Numbered from the stretch's first letter, positions 9,901 through 19,391 are shown. The stretch is 64,000 nt of DNA from BCD1 sp942492125 (GCA_942492125.1 CALODM010000013.1:248001-312000); one strand, 5' to 3'. Notes: generated by a model from the letters alone, not told the origin. Translations and numbers: made by a program.

Positions 9901-12900
9901 CAACAACCCCTTATACGGTCACGGTAACGGACAGCAATGGCTGTAGTTCGACCGATGAAATCACCATCATCGTCAACGAACTGCCCACAGTGGATGCCGG
10001 GGAAGATATCAGCCTGTGCCTTGGGGATTGTTACCCTTTTACGCCCTCAGCAACAGGAGGTAGTGGCCAATACGAATACAGCTGGAGCAGTGGCACAGAA
10101 GAAGTATGTCCTGTAGAAACGACGACCTACACGGTCACGGTAACGGACAGTAATGGCTGTAGTGCCACAGATGAGATAACGATAACGGTTAATGAACTGC
10201 CAGCAGTGGATGCAGGAGCAGACATCAGCCTTTGTTTTGGGGAGTGCTATACTTTCCAGCCTGCTGCCAGTGGTGGCGGTGGTGGATACAGTTATAGCTG
10301 GAGTAGTGGTAATGAAGAAGTCTGTCCTGTAGAGACGACGAGCTATACGGTCACGGTGACGGATAGTAATGGCTGCAGTGCCACGGATGAGATGACGATT
10401 ACGGTTTTAGACCTTCCCCAGGCAGATGCAGGCGGGGATGTGAGCCTTTGTTTTGGCGCGTGTTATACCTTTAATCCATCCGCCGGTGGAGGACAACCGC
10501 CTTTTAATTTTTCCTGGAGTGGGGATGGTTCTACCACCGTTTGTCCTAGCCAGACGTCGATTTACACCCTTACCGTAACCGATGCTGGCGGATGTAGTGT
10601 AACCGATGAAATAATAATCACGGTTAATTCCCTGCCCGTAGTTGATTTAGGAGAAGATTTGGTGATATGTGAAGGGGAATGTTATACACTAAATCCCCAG
10701 ACCCTGAATGGCCAGGCTCCCTATACTTACACCTGGAGCAGTGGCACGGATGAAGTATGCCCCACACAGACCACTACCTATAGTGTTACGGTAACGGATG
10801 CCAATGGCTGTAGCACGACAGACGATGTTACAGTATTTGTATCAGACTTGCCAACAGTAAACGCCGGAGATGATGTGAGCATATGCGCCGGGGAGTGTTA
10901 TACTTTTAATCCCAATGCTTTTGGTGGAAGTGGGGGGTATGATTATGCCTGGAGTAGTGGGATTGGGATAGCATGTCCTGCTGCGACCACGATCTACAGC
11001 GTTACGGTAACGGACAACAATGGCTGTACCGCTACCGATGAGATCACGATAAATGTAGTGGAAGCACCCATAATCGATGCAGGAGCGGATGTGAGCCTTT
11101 GTTTGGGCGAATGTTACACCTTTGAGGCTTCGGCAGGAGGAGGACAACCACCCTACGATTACACCTGGAGCAGTGGTACCAATGAGGTCTGTCCTGCCCA
11201 GACCACAACCTACACCTTGACGGTAACGGATGCCATTGGTTGCAATACAACGGATGAGATTGCGATAACGGTCAATGCACTGCCGACAGTAGATTTAGGG
11301 GAAGATATCGGGATATGTGAAGGGGATTGTTATACCTTGACACCAACAGTAAATGGCGGAGGCGGAGATTATCAGTTGATGTGGAGTAGTGGCAGTGATG
11401 AGGTGTGCCCTACCCAGACGACGACCTACAGCGTGACGGTAACGGATGCCAATGGCTGTAGTGCCACGGATGAGATTACGATATCCGTAGCTGCATTACC
11501 AGCGGTAGGTGCAGGAGAAGACCTCAGTCTTTGTCCCGGCGAATGTTATACTTTTAATCCAGCAGGCATTGGAGGCACAGCACCCTATACCTTTGAGTGG
11601 GACACCCCCGAGACGACGGTCTGTCCAACAGAAAATACGATCTACAGTGTCACCCTGACGGATGCCAATGGCTGTACAGCGGAAGATGAAATAGGGATAA
11701 ATGTTTTACCTGAAGTGAGTGTAAATGCCGGAGAGGATACCTCGATTTGTCCCGGATCGTGTTATACGCTGAGCGCAGCGGGCAGTGGGGGAACAGGTTC
11801 TTATACCTATCAATGGAGTGGAGGAGAAACTCAGGTTTGTCCAACGGAAACAACAACCTATAGCGTCACTGCGACCGATGTTAACGGATGCAGCGATACG
11901 GATGAGATGATGGTGGCCGTTTATCCGTCAACAGATCCAATCACGGAAATAAAGGAGCTTTGCCTGGGGGATTGTGTAACTTATCAGGCAACCGACTTTG
12001 GATTGACGACCTTTATGGTGAATAGTCAAATGACAGCAGAAGTCACCTTCTGTGAAACAGGTAGTTTCCCGATAGAAGCCCTGGATGGGAATTTGTGTAG
12101 CACCAATGTCAATTTTACCATCTCAGTGACAGCGCCTCCACAAGCGATTGCCGGGCCAGATCAGGTGTTGACCTGTGAGGTAACGGAAATTACCCTTGGA
12201 GAAAACACCCCTCAAACAGGGATCAGTTATGAATGGTCGAATGGTGTGAATACAGCAATCCAGACAGTGGATCAGACAGGAACTTACATCCTGACAGCGA
12301 CCAATACCGCCCTGGGGTGCAGTACTGCTGATACGGTTGAGGTAACGGTGAATACCACGCTGCCCATTGCAGAAGCCGGTCCAGACCTGGAGTTGACGTG
12401 CGCCAACCCAAGCCTTACGGCCAATGCCGGTAACTCCTCCCAGGGAGAAGAGTACACCTATCAGTGGACGACGACGGATGGCCATATCGTGAGCGGAGTC
12501 CATACACTGACTCCGGAGCTTTCAGCCCCGGGGACCTATCAACTGGAAATCATAAATACAACAAACGGCTGTTCTTCTGAGGATGAACTGATCGTAACAA
12601 TAGCAGAAGAACCTGCCCTCAATATCGTACAGGTCACTCCTGCAGATTGCCATGATTCCGCTACGGGCAGCATCATGGTGGCAGGCGCAGGGGGAACACC
12701 GGTCTACAGTTTTGCGTGGTCCAATGGATCAACGACAGCCACTGCAGATAACCTTGCAGCAGGCATCTACACGGTAACCCTGACGGATGCCAATAGTTGT
12801 GAAGTGGTACAGGAGATTGAAGTTACCCAGCCCCCGGCCCTGGTGATCGCCTTGTCGGCCACAGCAGAGACCTCCAGTGCCGCAGCAGACGGAACCATCA

Positions 12901-14501
12901 CAGCACAGGTGAGTGGTGGTACACCAGGGTACAGTTACGTGTGGAGCACGGGAGCAGAAACACCAATGGTGGAGAATCTGAGTCCGGAGCTGTATTACAT
13001 CACCGTTACAGACCAAAATGGATGTATTGCAGTAGACTCTGCGCGTGTGAACAGTTTTGATTGTCAAAGCATCGAAACCTTCATCACAGCGAACAACTAC
13101 ATCTGTCCGGGCAGCAGTGAAGGCAGCCTCACCATAGAGGAGATCAGTGGCGGCCAAAGCCCCTATTCCATCCTGTGGTCGACAATGAGCAGTGAACAGA
13201 GCATCACCGGCCTGGAAGGCGGCCATTATTCGGCCACGATCACCGATGCGAATAACTGTGAGGTGATCCTGCCCTTTGAAGTGACGGAAGAAGATACCAT
13301 AACCCCAACGCTGATCACGCAGGACATAACGCTTTACCTGAATGAAGAGGGAACAACCTCCTATACAGCAGAAATGATAGATGTGGGCAGCAGTGATAAC
13401 TGTAGTGAAGTGAGTTTTGAACTGGGAGCAACAGATCTTGATTGTGAACATTTAGGGATCAGTGAATACCCCGTGAAGTTGTGGGATGCGCATGGCAATT
13501 ACGACAGCACAGGGGTGCAAATAACAGTAATGGATACCCTCAGCCCGTTATTTACCTTATGTCCGGAGGATATCGCGAGTATGAACTGTACAGCAGTGGA
13601 TTATGAACTGCCCCAGGCGATGGATAACTGTGAGATCGAAGTAATAGAACAAACCGAAGGCCTTGCTTCAGGGTCTACTTTCGAAGCAGGAACAACCGCA
13701 ATCACATATCGGGCAGCAGATGCATCCGGAAATGAAACGTATTGCCACTTTACCATCACGGTAGAAAATACATTGGAAGTTGAGCCAACAGTGAGCGATT
13801 ACAGCTGCATTCCGGAGGAACCCTATACGGCTTCGCTCAATGCAATTGGCGGAACAGAAGGGTACACCTATGTGTGGGATGATGGCAATACAACGACCGA
13901 AAATATCCTAACAGCCCCGGGCCCCTGGAGCTGGACGGTAACCGACAGCCAGGGATGTGAACAGACAGGAGCAATAGATCTGCCAATACCGGAGATCATC
14001 AGTATCGATCTGGAAGCTACAGCTGCCACCAATATGGAACAAAACGGAGCGATAGACGCCACGGTGACAGGCGGAACGGGCAGTTATGGTTATTTATGGT
14101 ATGATGAGCTGGGTAATCTTTTTGCGACAGGAGAGGATCTGAACGAAATCCCTGCAGGCACTTATTGTCTACAGGTGACGGACGAGAATGAGTGTATAGC
14201 CCAGGCCTGTGTGGAGGTGGAAAACATCACCTCGACCATCGACAGAACGCTTGAACAGGCCATCAGTTTATCCCCGAACCCGACTTCGGATGAATTAAAG
14301 GTCTCTTTTGAGATGCCACAGCAACAGGAAGCCACTCTGATCCTGCTGGACATCAGCGGTCAGGAGCTATGGCGGCAGCAGAAGCAGTCATCAAGTGATG
14401 AGGTGATCTTGAATATGGGTGTTTATGCTGAAGGGGTATATTTGATGAAGATCGTGATGGGGAACAGTCTGGTGGTGAAGAAGGTGGTGGTGAGCAGGTA
14501 G
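6913..14501 (+). CDS. giant T9SS-exported surface protein (VCBS, ASPIC/UnbV, Ig-like, SprB-like, HYR), frameshifted
   Basis: Two open frames (6913-7563 and 7593-14501) form one gene. Reading resumes perfectly if one T is added to the T5 run at 7505-7509, giving LFCSVFFDFNNDGF and a protein of about 2,529 residues. In restored numbering: signal peptide 1-21; VCBS/FG-GAP calcium-binding propeller repeats about 35-390 (DYDNDGLLDLYISNY and similar); ASPIC/UnbV domain about 395-495; about 15 Ig/PKD-like units about 575-1675, each with four cysteines; SprB-like units about 1895-2200; a HYR-like domain about 2200-2285; and a T9SS type A sorting domain in the last 80 residues (LSPNPTSDEL to the end). 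Family knowledge predicts export through the outer membrane by the T9SS and attachment as an adhesin. Whether the frameshift is biological or a base-call error cannot be told from one sequence. Confidence 0.85.
9333..10412 (+). repeat. five consecutive 216-bp tandem repeats inside the giant adhesin gene
   Basis: Unit starts fall at 9333, 9549, 9765, 9981 and 10197, exactly 216 bp (72 codons) apart; the next unit begins at 10413 and is 219 bp. The 9549 and 9765 units differ at only about a dozen bases. More divergent units extend on both sides (about 8640-11930). Such near-identity at DNA level implies recent duplication or gene conversion and predicts copy-number variation. Confidence 0.92.
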
Positions 14502-14753
14502 ATTCACGTTACAGGCTGTCTCCAAAAGTTATGCTAGAAGAAGGTATAATAATTGTGTGGGGTAAAAAAATGCCGCCTGGTAGTGCCAATAATGTTTAAA
14601 AATCACGCTTTTCATGATGGTAATAGGCGTCGATGGATTGAGTTTGAGTAATTGGGGATTTGTTTCGATTTTAGAAACTTTTGGGAGGGGTGCGCGCGCG
14701 AGCCGGAAGCCAGCGGTGGAGGGGGAGTTGCCAGGAGGTGGTTTGTGAGGTGA

Positions 14754-15242
14754 TCATAAGGTGGCATTGGTTTGTTTGAGGTCCTTTTCAAAGTTGATAT
14801 GTTTTGTGGCAGCATTTTGAATCTCAATTTTGTCAAGGTAGTCCTTTCTGTCGTCAAAAAGGGTAACTTCAAAACCGGTGAGGGTAGCCATTTTTGCCAG
14901 GGCCTCTCCTGTATGACCTGCACCGAATATATAGAGTTTTTCCATTTTTTTAATGGGTTCGTAATAAATAGCGACCATCCCTCCACAGCACATCTCGAGG
15001 TCTTTGACCAGGTTGTATTTAAAGGTGTCTGCTTCTTTGGTTTTGAGCTGTATCAGAGCTTGTTTAATCGCTTGTTGTTCCAGATTTCCGCCTCCGATGG
15101 TTCCGGAAATAGATCCATCTTCAAATACGATCATTTTGGCACCGGTCTTCCGGGGGGTAGACCCTTTGGTCTGTACGATAATACATAATACTGCCTGAAG
15201 GTCTCTGGCTTGTATTTCTTCGATCTCTTTATAAAAATTCAC
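14754..15242 (-). CDS. XdhC/CoxI-family protein, truncated C-terminus
   Basis: XdhC-family proteins bind molybdenum cofactor and deliver it to xanthine dehydrogenase/CO dehydrogenase-type enzymes. The N-terminal CoxI domain is intact (QTKGSTPRKTGAKMIV, GTIGGGNLE, MCCGGMVAIYYEP). It is followed by the start of the Rossmann domain (LYIFGAGHTGEALAKMA) and then an early stop after 162 residues; family members are usually about 250-380 residues. No continuation of the Rossmann fold was found in any frame between 14502 and 14753. The start is a GTG at 15242 that overlaps the upstream mocA-like gene by 14 bp, implying translational coupling. Function after truncation is doubtful. Confidence 0.75.
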   Translation of the reverse strand: MNFYKEIEEIQARDLQAVLCIIVQTKGSTPRKTGAKMIVFEDGSISGTIGGGNLEQQAIKQALIQLKTKEADTFKYNLVKDLEMCCGGMVAIYYEPIKKMEKLYIFGAGHTGEALAKMATLTGFEVTLFDDRKDYLDKIEIQNAATKHINFEKDLKQTNATL

Positions 15243-15837
15243 GTATTGCTTTTTTGTATGCTGATTCAGTGTTAAGGTTTATCAAAACATTCGGATTGTC
15301 CAATTCGATTTTACAGCGTTCGAATTTCATGAATATATCTTTTAGGGTAGGAGTGAAGTCACAAAGCCCCAAAATATGGCGGGATACCTTTGGGGAGATC
15401 AAAACAGGGTGACCTCCTTTTCCACGATATGCAGGGATAGTAACTCCCTCCGGGTTTGGATGACATTGTAACTTTCGGATTTGGCCTACCTTGATAAAAG
15501 GATTGTCAATATTATGAATGAAAATGAAATCAGATCCTTTGAATTCCTGAAGTCCGGTAAAAATGGAGAATAGTCTTCCTTTTTCCACCTGGTGATTGAG
15601 CTTTATAGAGGCTGATTTTTCAATTTTTTCAATGACAGCAGACCATTTCGCAGAATAATATTCATGATTTAAAACGATTACAATCCGTTGAATTTTACAC
15701 TTAAGGTACAAATCGACGATCTGCTCTAAAAATGTTTTTCCTTCGTTAAATCGCAACCAGGGTTTGGGGAATCCCATCCGGCTTGAATGACCGCCGGCCA
15801 GAATGAGTGCCCCGTATTGATTCCTGTTGTTGTTCAT
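15229..15837 (-). CDS. MobA-like molybdenum cofactor nucleotidyltransferase (MocA type)
   Basis: This 202-residue protein begins with the nucleotidyltransferase signature LAGGHSSRMGFPKP (about residues 13-26), including the catalytic Arg and Lys, and has an NTP/metal-binding region (FIFIHNIDNPF) with Asp. MocA/MobA-like enzymes attach CMP or GMP to molybdopterin for hydroxylase- or DMSO-reductase-type enzymes. Its coupling to an XdhC-family gene favours the CTP:molybdopterin (MocA) role for a xanthine-dehydrogenase-like enzyme. No such enzyme is encoded in this window. ATG start at 15837. Confidence 0.8.
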   Translation of the reverse strand: MNNNRNQYGALILAGGHSSRMGFPKPWLRFNEGKTFLEQIVDLYLKCKIQRIVIVLNHEYYSAKWSAVIEKIEKSASIKLNHQVEKGRLFSIFTGLQEFKGSDFIFIHNIDNPFIKVGQIRKLQCHPNPEGVTIPAYRGKGGHPVLISPKVSRHILGLCDFTPTLKDIFMKFERCKIELDNPNVLINLNTESAYKKAIREFL

Positions 15838-16046
15838 ACCAACAAAAATACAAATTAACCTTTTAATTACTTTTTCAGAAAGGTGAGCCTTAACACTACC
15901 TTATTGTTGAAGTTAAATTTTATGCGAATAAATGGCAGAATTATTAACGTTTCCAGGTGTTTTTCAGGAACAAATCTGACAAAAATATCGCAAAAAGCGA
16001 TTGGTCTGGTTGAATGAAAAGCAATGTAATTTTGACACAAAAAAAA

Positions 16047-16082
16047 GTGACTTTAATCACATTTTTTGATGACTTAAATCAC
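16047..16082. promoter_or_regulatory. two tandem CRP/FNR-like operator boxes
   Basis: GTGA-N6-TCAC (16047-16060) and ATGA-N6-TCAC (16069-16082) each match the half-site pattern TGTGA-N6-TCACA of the CRP/FNR superfamily. Their centres are 22 bp apart, two helical turns. Together with flanking A and T runs they also form a large imperfect hairpin. They lie about 145-180 bp upstream of the multiheme cytochrome start. Confidence 0.45.
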
Positions 16083-16108
16083 TTTTTTTGAAAACCAATT
16101 GTCATAGT

Positions 16109-16141
16109 TTTGTCATCGAAAGAAAAATAATTTGTACTTTG
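16109..16141 (+). promoter_or_regulatory. possible promoter of the cytochrome gene
   Basis: TTTG at 16109-16112 and TACTTTG at 16135-16141 resemble the Bacteroidota -33 and -7 elements, but the -7 match lacks one spacer base and the 22-base gap is slightly long. The overlapping TAATTTG at 16128 is an alternative. If right, the start site near 16147 puts the two upstream boxes near -71 and -93, on the same helix face. The rest of 15838-16225 shows nothing coding. Confidence 0.3.
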
Positions 16142-16225
16142 TGCTCACAATTATACCTGAGAGCCAATTGAAATTACCTGATATTTTAAATCGACAATTT
16201 TTAAAACCTTACTAACTATCACGTC

Positions 16226-17263
16226 ATGAACGGAAAATTTTATTTAGGAATTTTTATTTTAGCGATGGCAATGTTTAGTTTATCCGCCTGCGAAGGAGTA
16301 GAAGGACCTGTAGGAGCTGCGGGACCTGCCGGGCCTGAAGGACCTGCCGGACAAAACGGCGCTGAAACTTGTACAGATTGCCATGGAAGTTCTCAATTGA
16401 TTACAGCAAAATTGCATCAATGGGAAAATTCAATTCACGCCACGGGCGGTAATTATTCAAGGAATGCTGCATCCTGTGCTGGTTGTCACACAAGCCAGGG
16501 ATTCCTTGATGTTCTTGAAACTGGTGAATACACTGCTTCAGAAACTATCAGTGATCCTTTGCCACAGAACTGTTATGCTTGTCACCAGATTCACACCACA
16601 TTTACAGATGATGACTGGGAATTGACCAATCGGGAACCTGTCACTTTCTGGGTGGGAGAAGAAACTGTTGACCTGGGTACCAGTAACCTGTGTATCAAGT
16701 GTCACCAGGCCAGAATTCCTGATCCAGGTATTCCTCCAATTGGAGAGGATGAGGTTTACAGCATGACCAACAAGCGTTACGGACCACACCACGGTAGCCA
16801 GGGTGTTCTGTTTACAGGCTCCAGCGCTTATGAAATTGGTGATGGTTATGAAAACTCAGCACACACTAACTTAATTTCAAATGCATGTGTAACTTGTCAC
16901 ATGGCTCCTGTTACAGGCGGCGACGCTGCCGGTGGACATACCTTCCGGGTAACTTCCGAAGATGGAGATCTCAATACCAATGGTTGTATTGCATGTCACG
17001 ATGATACTGGTGCATTGGAAACACTTGTGGAAGACACTCAGGCCGAGATTGCTGATTTGTTGAACCAGTTGGGTGTTAAGCTTAATGAAGCCGGTATTCT
17101 GGATGATGATTTGGAATACGCTGTTGTTCCTCAGGATATGAGTAGTTTGCAAGTTGGTATTTTGTGGAACTACAAATATGTACTGGAAGACAGAAGTTTT
17201 GGTGTTCACAATTATAAATACACCAAAACATTATTGCAAAATTCAATTGATGCCCTTGATTAA
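16226..17263 (+). CDS. hexaheme c-type cytochrome lipoprotein with collagen-like linker
   Basis: The 345-residue protein has a lipoprotein signal peptide (lipobox region SLSAC, Cys about 22). It is followed at once by about eight Gly-X-Y triplets (GPVGAAGPAGPEGPAGQNG) and then six CxxCH heme-binding motifs: CTDCH, CAGCH, CYACH, CIKCH, CVTCH and CIACH. Several other histidines could serve as distal ligands. The last 90 residues lack heme motifs and look helical (EDTQAEIADLLNQLGVKL). Multiheme cytochromes of this sort carry electrons in the periplasm or at the cell surface; the partner is not identifiable. The collagen-like segment may trimerise or space the heme domain from the membrane. A CRP/FNR-like operator pair lies upstream and a strong terminator follows, so it is monocistronic. 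Confidence 0.88.
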   Translation: MNGKFYLGIFILAMAMFSLSACEGVEGPVGAAGPAGPEGPAGQNGAETCTDCHGSSQLITAKLHQWENSIHATGGNYSRNAASCAGCHTSQGFLDVLETGEYTASETISDPLPQNCYACHQIHTTFTDDDWELTNREPVTFWVGEETVDLGTSNLCIKCHQARIPDPGIPPIGEDEVYSMTNKRYGPHHGSQGVLFTGSSAYEIGDGYENSAHTNLISNACVTCHMAPVTGGDAAGGHTFRVTSEDGDLNTNGCIACHDDTGALETLVEDTQAEIADLLNQLGVKLNEAGILDDDLEYAVVPQDMSSLQVGILWNYKYVLEDRSFGVHNYKYTKTLLQNSIDALD

Positions 17264-17306
17264 GGCATAAGTGATTTTCCGGGATTAATTTCCATATATT
17301 CATAAT

Positions 17307-17350
17307 ACAGTATCCGGTAAAGCGTAGTCTTTATCGGATACTGTCGTTTT
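17307..17350 (+). terminator. terminator of the multiheme cytochrome gene
   Basis: A 16-bp stem (17307-17322 with 17329-17344, one G-U pair) with a 6-base loop is followed by CGTTTT. It lies 44 bases after the stop codon. Confidence 0.75.
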
Positions 17351-17386
17351 AAAGGTTTCTTTTCCTTACCAGAAGTCTGAATGGTC

Positions 17387-17416
17387 AATATTGCCATGAA
17401 AAATTATGGCAATATT
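17387..17416. repeat. perfect 11-bp inverted repeat in the gap after the cytochrome gene
   Basis: AATATTGCCAT at 17387 pairs with ATGGCAATATT at 17406-17416 around an 8-base loop, and a second small hairpin (CAGAAT/ATTCTG) follows directly. No T run follows, so it is more like an intergenic palindromic element than a terminator. Nothing coding is seen between 17264 and 17579. Confidence 0.5.
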
Positions 17417-17579
17417 CAGAATGGAATTCTGAGGTTTGACAGGCTTGCCTGTTTAATAAAAAAAACGTCCGGTTCCCATTGGATATCCATTCTTCTGACT
17501 GCTCCATCTTTCTTATATCAACAATCCTCTATTTGATATCAGATTTTTTACAATCCAATTAAATTTTTTCCAAACGTAA

Positions 17580-17996
17580 ATAACAGTACTGGCGGTATCT
17601 CATAAGCCGATCGTCCTTGGAAATGCGCCTCCGAAAAATGAAGAGCACCTTGGCAATAAAGTTGCCTTCATGGGACAAATCCCTGTAAAAGTTATGGGCC
17701 CCATCAATAGTGGAGATTATATCGTAGCCAAAAGCGATGTACCAGGATATGGTATTGGCGTAAGCCCGGATAAAATGACCGTTGAAGATTTTCAAATGAC
17801 CGTAGGTCGATCATGGAATCAAGACCTTAGAAGTGGTCCTAAAATGGTCAATACATTGATTGGGGTTCACAATGTAGATTACATCAAAATTCTGCAGCGT
17901 TACGAAAGCAGAATGATGAACACAGAAGCACGCCTGATGGATTTGGAAGCAAAAGTTGATGTGATTTCAGATCTCATTAAGGAGAAATCAAATTAA
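17580..17996 (+). pseudogene. C-terminal fragment of a fibre-like protein (Peptidase_G2/IMC-like domain)
   Basis: Open reading continues upstream of the first ATG (17670) to an in-frame TAA just before 17580, and the non-ATG part is itself family-like (VSHKPIVLGNAPP, then LGNKVAFMGQIPVKVMGPI). This resembles the C-terminal module of phage-tail-fibre-like surface proteins, in which VPVKV.G.V..GDY precedes a terminal coiled coil; here the coiled coil is about the last 35 residues (YESRMMNTEARLMDLEAKVD). No N-terminal part, signal peptide or start with context is present, so it is probably a relic. A short protein starting at 17670 (108 aa) cannot be excluded. A terminator follows. Confidence 0.5.
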
Positions 17997-18014
17997 ATAT
18001 CCGCTTAGTTGAAT

Positions 18015-18053
18015 TAAAGGCCGGTTGACCTGGTCAGGTTATTTCGGCCTTTA
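18015..18053 (+). terminator. rho-independent terminator
   Basis: TAAAGGCCG (18015-18023) pairs with CGGCCTTTA (18045-18053), followed by a T-rich stretch. It lies between the fibre remnant and the next gene. Confidence 0.65.
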
Positions 18054-18075
18054 ATTTATTCAAAATAATAATAAG

Positions 18076-18672
18076 ATGAGAAGCATATTTATGGTCATAT
18101 TAACCATCGGAATTTCCTTTGTTTTGACAGGCCAACCCTTAGCACATAGAACCATTGAAGCCACGCCTGAGAGCGAAGCATATTGGGCCGAATGGCTGGC
18201 GGATTTGTATGAAGTCGGCGTTGTTATTGAAGATGGCAAACTCACAATCAATGATGAGGCCAGGAGAATTTTAAAAGAGGACCAATTCAGATCCTTAATT
18301 TACCCCGAGCAATACACCTGGGAGGCGGCTTCTGTCTTGTTGAAAAAGATGGAACTCAAAAAAGGGTTCTGGTACCTCATCAACCTCTACCACCATGATC
18401 CCGATAACAGGGAAAAGGTCATCCAGTCTCTGATTCCGTTTGAGGAAATCATGGAAATGGATAACATACTGGTCAGTACCTTTTATACCTATGCCATGTT
18501 TGAACCCACTGTTTGTACCATTACGGACGGAACACCGGACATCCATCGTCCCGACCTCGTCGAAGCAAAGTTTAATTCGGTTAAGGAAATTGTTAAATAC
18601 ATCCATTATTTCAGGGAGAACCCTCCGGGAAGTAATAGGGGAGTATTTTCAGGAAGGGTTGATAAGATTTAA
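18076..18672 (+). CDS. secreted protein of unknown function
   Basis: This 198-residue product has an N-terminal signal peptide (MRSIFMVILTIGISFVLTGQ) and a mature part rich in charged and aromatic residues, mostly predicted helical (YWAEWLADLYEVG, FWYLINLYHHDPDN). There is no lipobox, no cysteine-rich module and no family motif I recognise. It stands alone between a terminator and the convergent tRNA-Arg gene, with a start 22 bp past the terminator. Confidence 0.7.
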   Translation: MRSIFMVILTIGISFVLTGQPLAHRTIEATPESEAYWAEWLADLYEVGVVIEDGKLTINDEARRILKEDQFRSLIYPEQYTWEAASVLLKKMELKKGFWYLINLYHHDPDNREKVIQSLIPFEEIMEMDNILVSTFYTYAMFEPTVCTITDGTPDIHRPDLVEAKFNSVKEIVKYIHYFRENPPGSNRGVFSGRVDKI

Positions 18673-18679
18673 AATTTAG

Positions 18680-18751
18680 TAGCCCCGCCAGGACTCGAAC
18701 CTGGATCTAAAGTTTAGGAAACTTCTATTCTATCCCTTGAACTACGGGGCC
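18680..18751 (-). tRNA. tRNA-Arg (anticodon CCT)
   Basis: On the minus strand the cloverleaf folds with a 7-bp acceptor (GGCCCCG with CGGGGCT, terminal G-U), a D arm GTTC/GAAT, an anticodon stem GAAGT/ACTTT with loop TTCCTAA (anticodon CCT), and a T arm CCAGG-TTCGAGT-CCTGG. CCA is not encoded. It reads AGG codons. Confidence 0.93.
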
Positions 18752-18878
18752 GCAGAAATTTAAAATGCAAAATACAAAATGCAGAATGTAAAAGTAGTAT
18801 GCCTTATTGTCAGGGCATGAAAAAATCACACTGCAAATCTAACAACCGAAAAAATCCGGAAAAATTTTGTTGCGGATG

Positions 18879-18886
18879 CAAATATA
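18879..18886 (-). promoter_or_regulatory. -7 promoter element upstream of tRNA-Arg
   Basis: TATATTTG followed by CATCCGC is a perfect Bacteroidota -7 consensus and is nearly identical to the tRNA-Lys promoter at 58365. It lies about 128 bases upstream of tRNA-Arg, so the primary transcript would have a long leader. No clear -33 TTG is seen. The rest of 18752-19034 shows nothing else. Confidence 0.45.
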
Positions 18887-19034
18887 CACCGCCACCCTTA
18901 AAATGAAAAGAGGAAATGAAAAGTTTCTTATTTTTACAGAAATAAATTCTAACAGGAAGGTTTTCTAAGGTTGGTGATTATTGTCAGTTTGGGCATTACC
19001 TCAGCCTCAGCCTTCTCCTTAGCCTTTTACAATC

Positions 19035-19391
19035 ATGAACATCGAAGAATTCAGAGAATATTGCCTTAGTAAAAAAGGGGTGGAAGAAACTTTTCCCTTT
19101 GATGAAGTTACCCTGGTCTTTAAAGTCATGGGAAAAATGTTTGCCCTCACCGGACTGGACAGCCTGGAATTTTCCGTCAACCTGAAGTGCGACCCGGATC
19201 GGGCTTTGGAGTTGCGGGAACAACATCCCGAGATTCAGCCTGGCTGGCATATGAGTAAAAAACATTGGAATACGGTTTCTTTTGAAGAGGGGCTGGAGGA
19301 CGATTTCCTCATGGAATTGATTGATCATTCTTATGATCTGGTGGTGAAAGGGTTGACGAAAAAGCTGAGGGCGGAATTGGAAAAGTTGTAA
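19035..19391 (+). CDS. MmcQ/YjbR family protein
   Basis: The 118-residue protein matches the MmcQ/YjbR family from end to end: EYCLSKKGVEETFPF near the start, KVMGKMFAL, FSVNLKCDP, and the conserved PGWHMSKKHWNTV (about residues 69-81). The family has a CyaY-like or double-stranded-beta-helix-like fold that has been suggested to bind DNA, but its biochemical role is unsettled. It is monocistronic; ATG start at 19035. Confidence 0.9.
   Translation: MNIEEFREYCLSKKGVEETFPFDEVTLVFKVMGKMFALTGLDSLEFSVNLKCDPDRALELREQHPEIQPGWHMSKKHWNTVSFEEGLEDDFLMELIDHSYDLVVKGLTKKLRAELEKL

Noticed and set aside
12729..13451. 240-residue minus-strand frame inside the giant adhesin gene
   Set aside because: It lies opposite well-supported SprB-like repeats, is rich in Cys, His and Arg with no family motif, and has no independent signals.
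16041..16090. Transcription terminator formed by the large hairpin upstream of the cytochrome
   Set aside because: It is not downstream of any plus-strand gene, and the two dyad boxes inside it explain the symmetry better.
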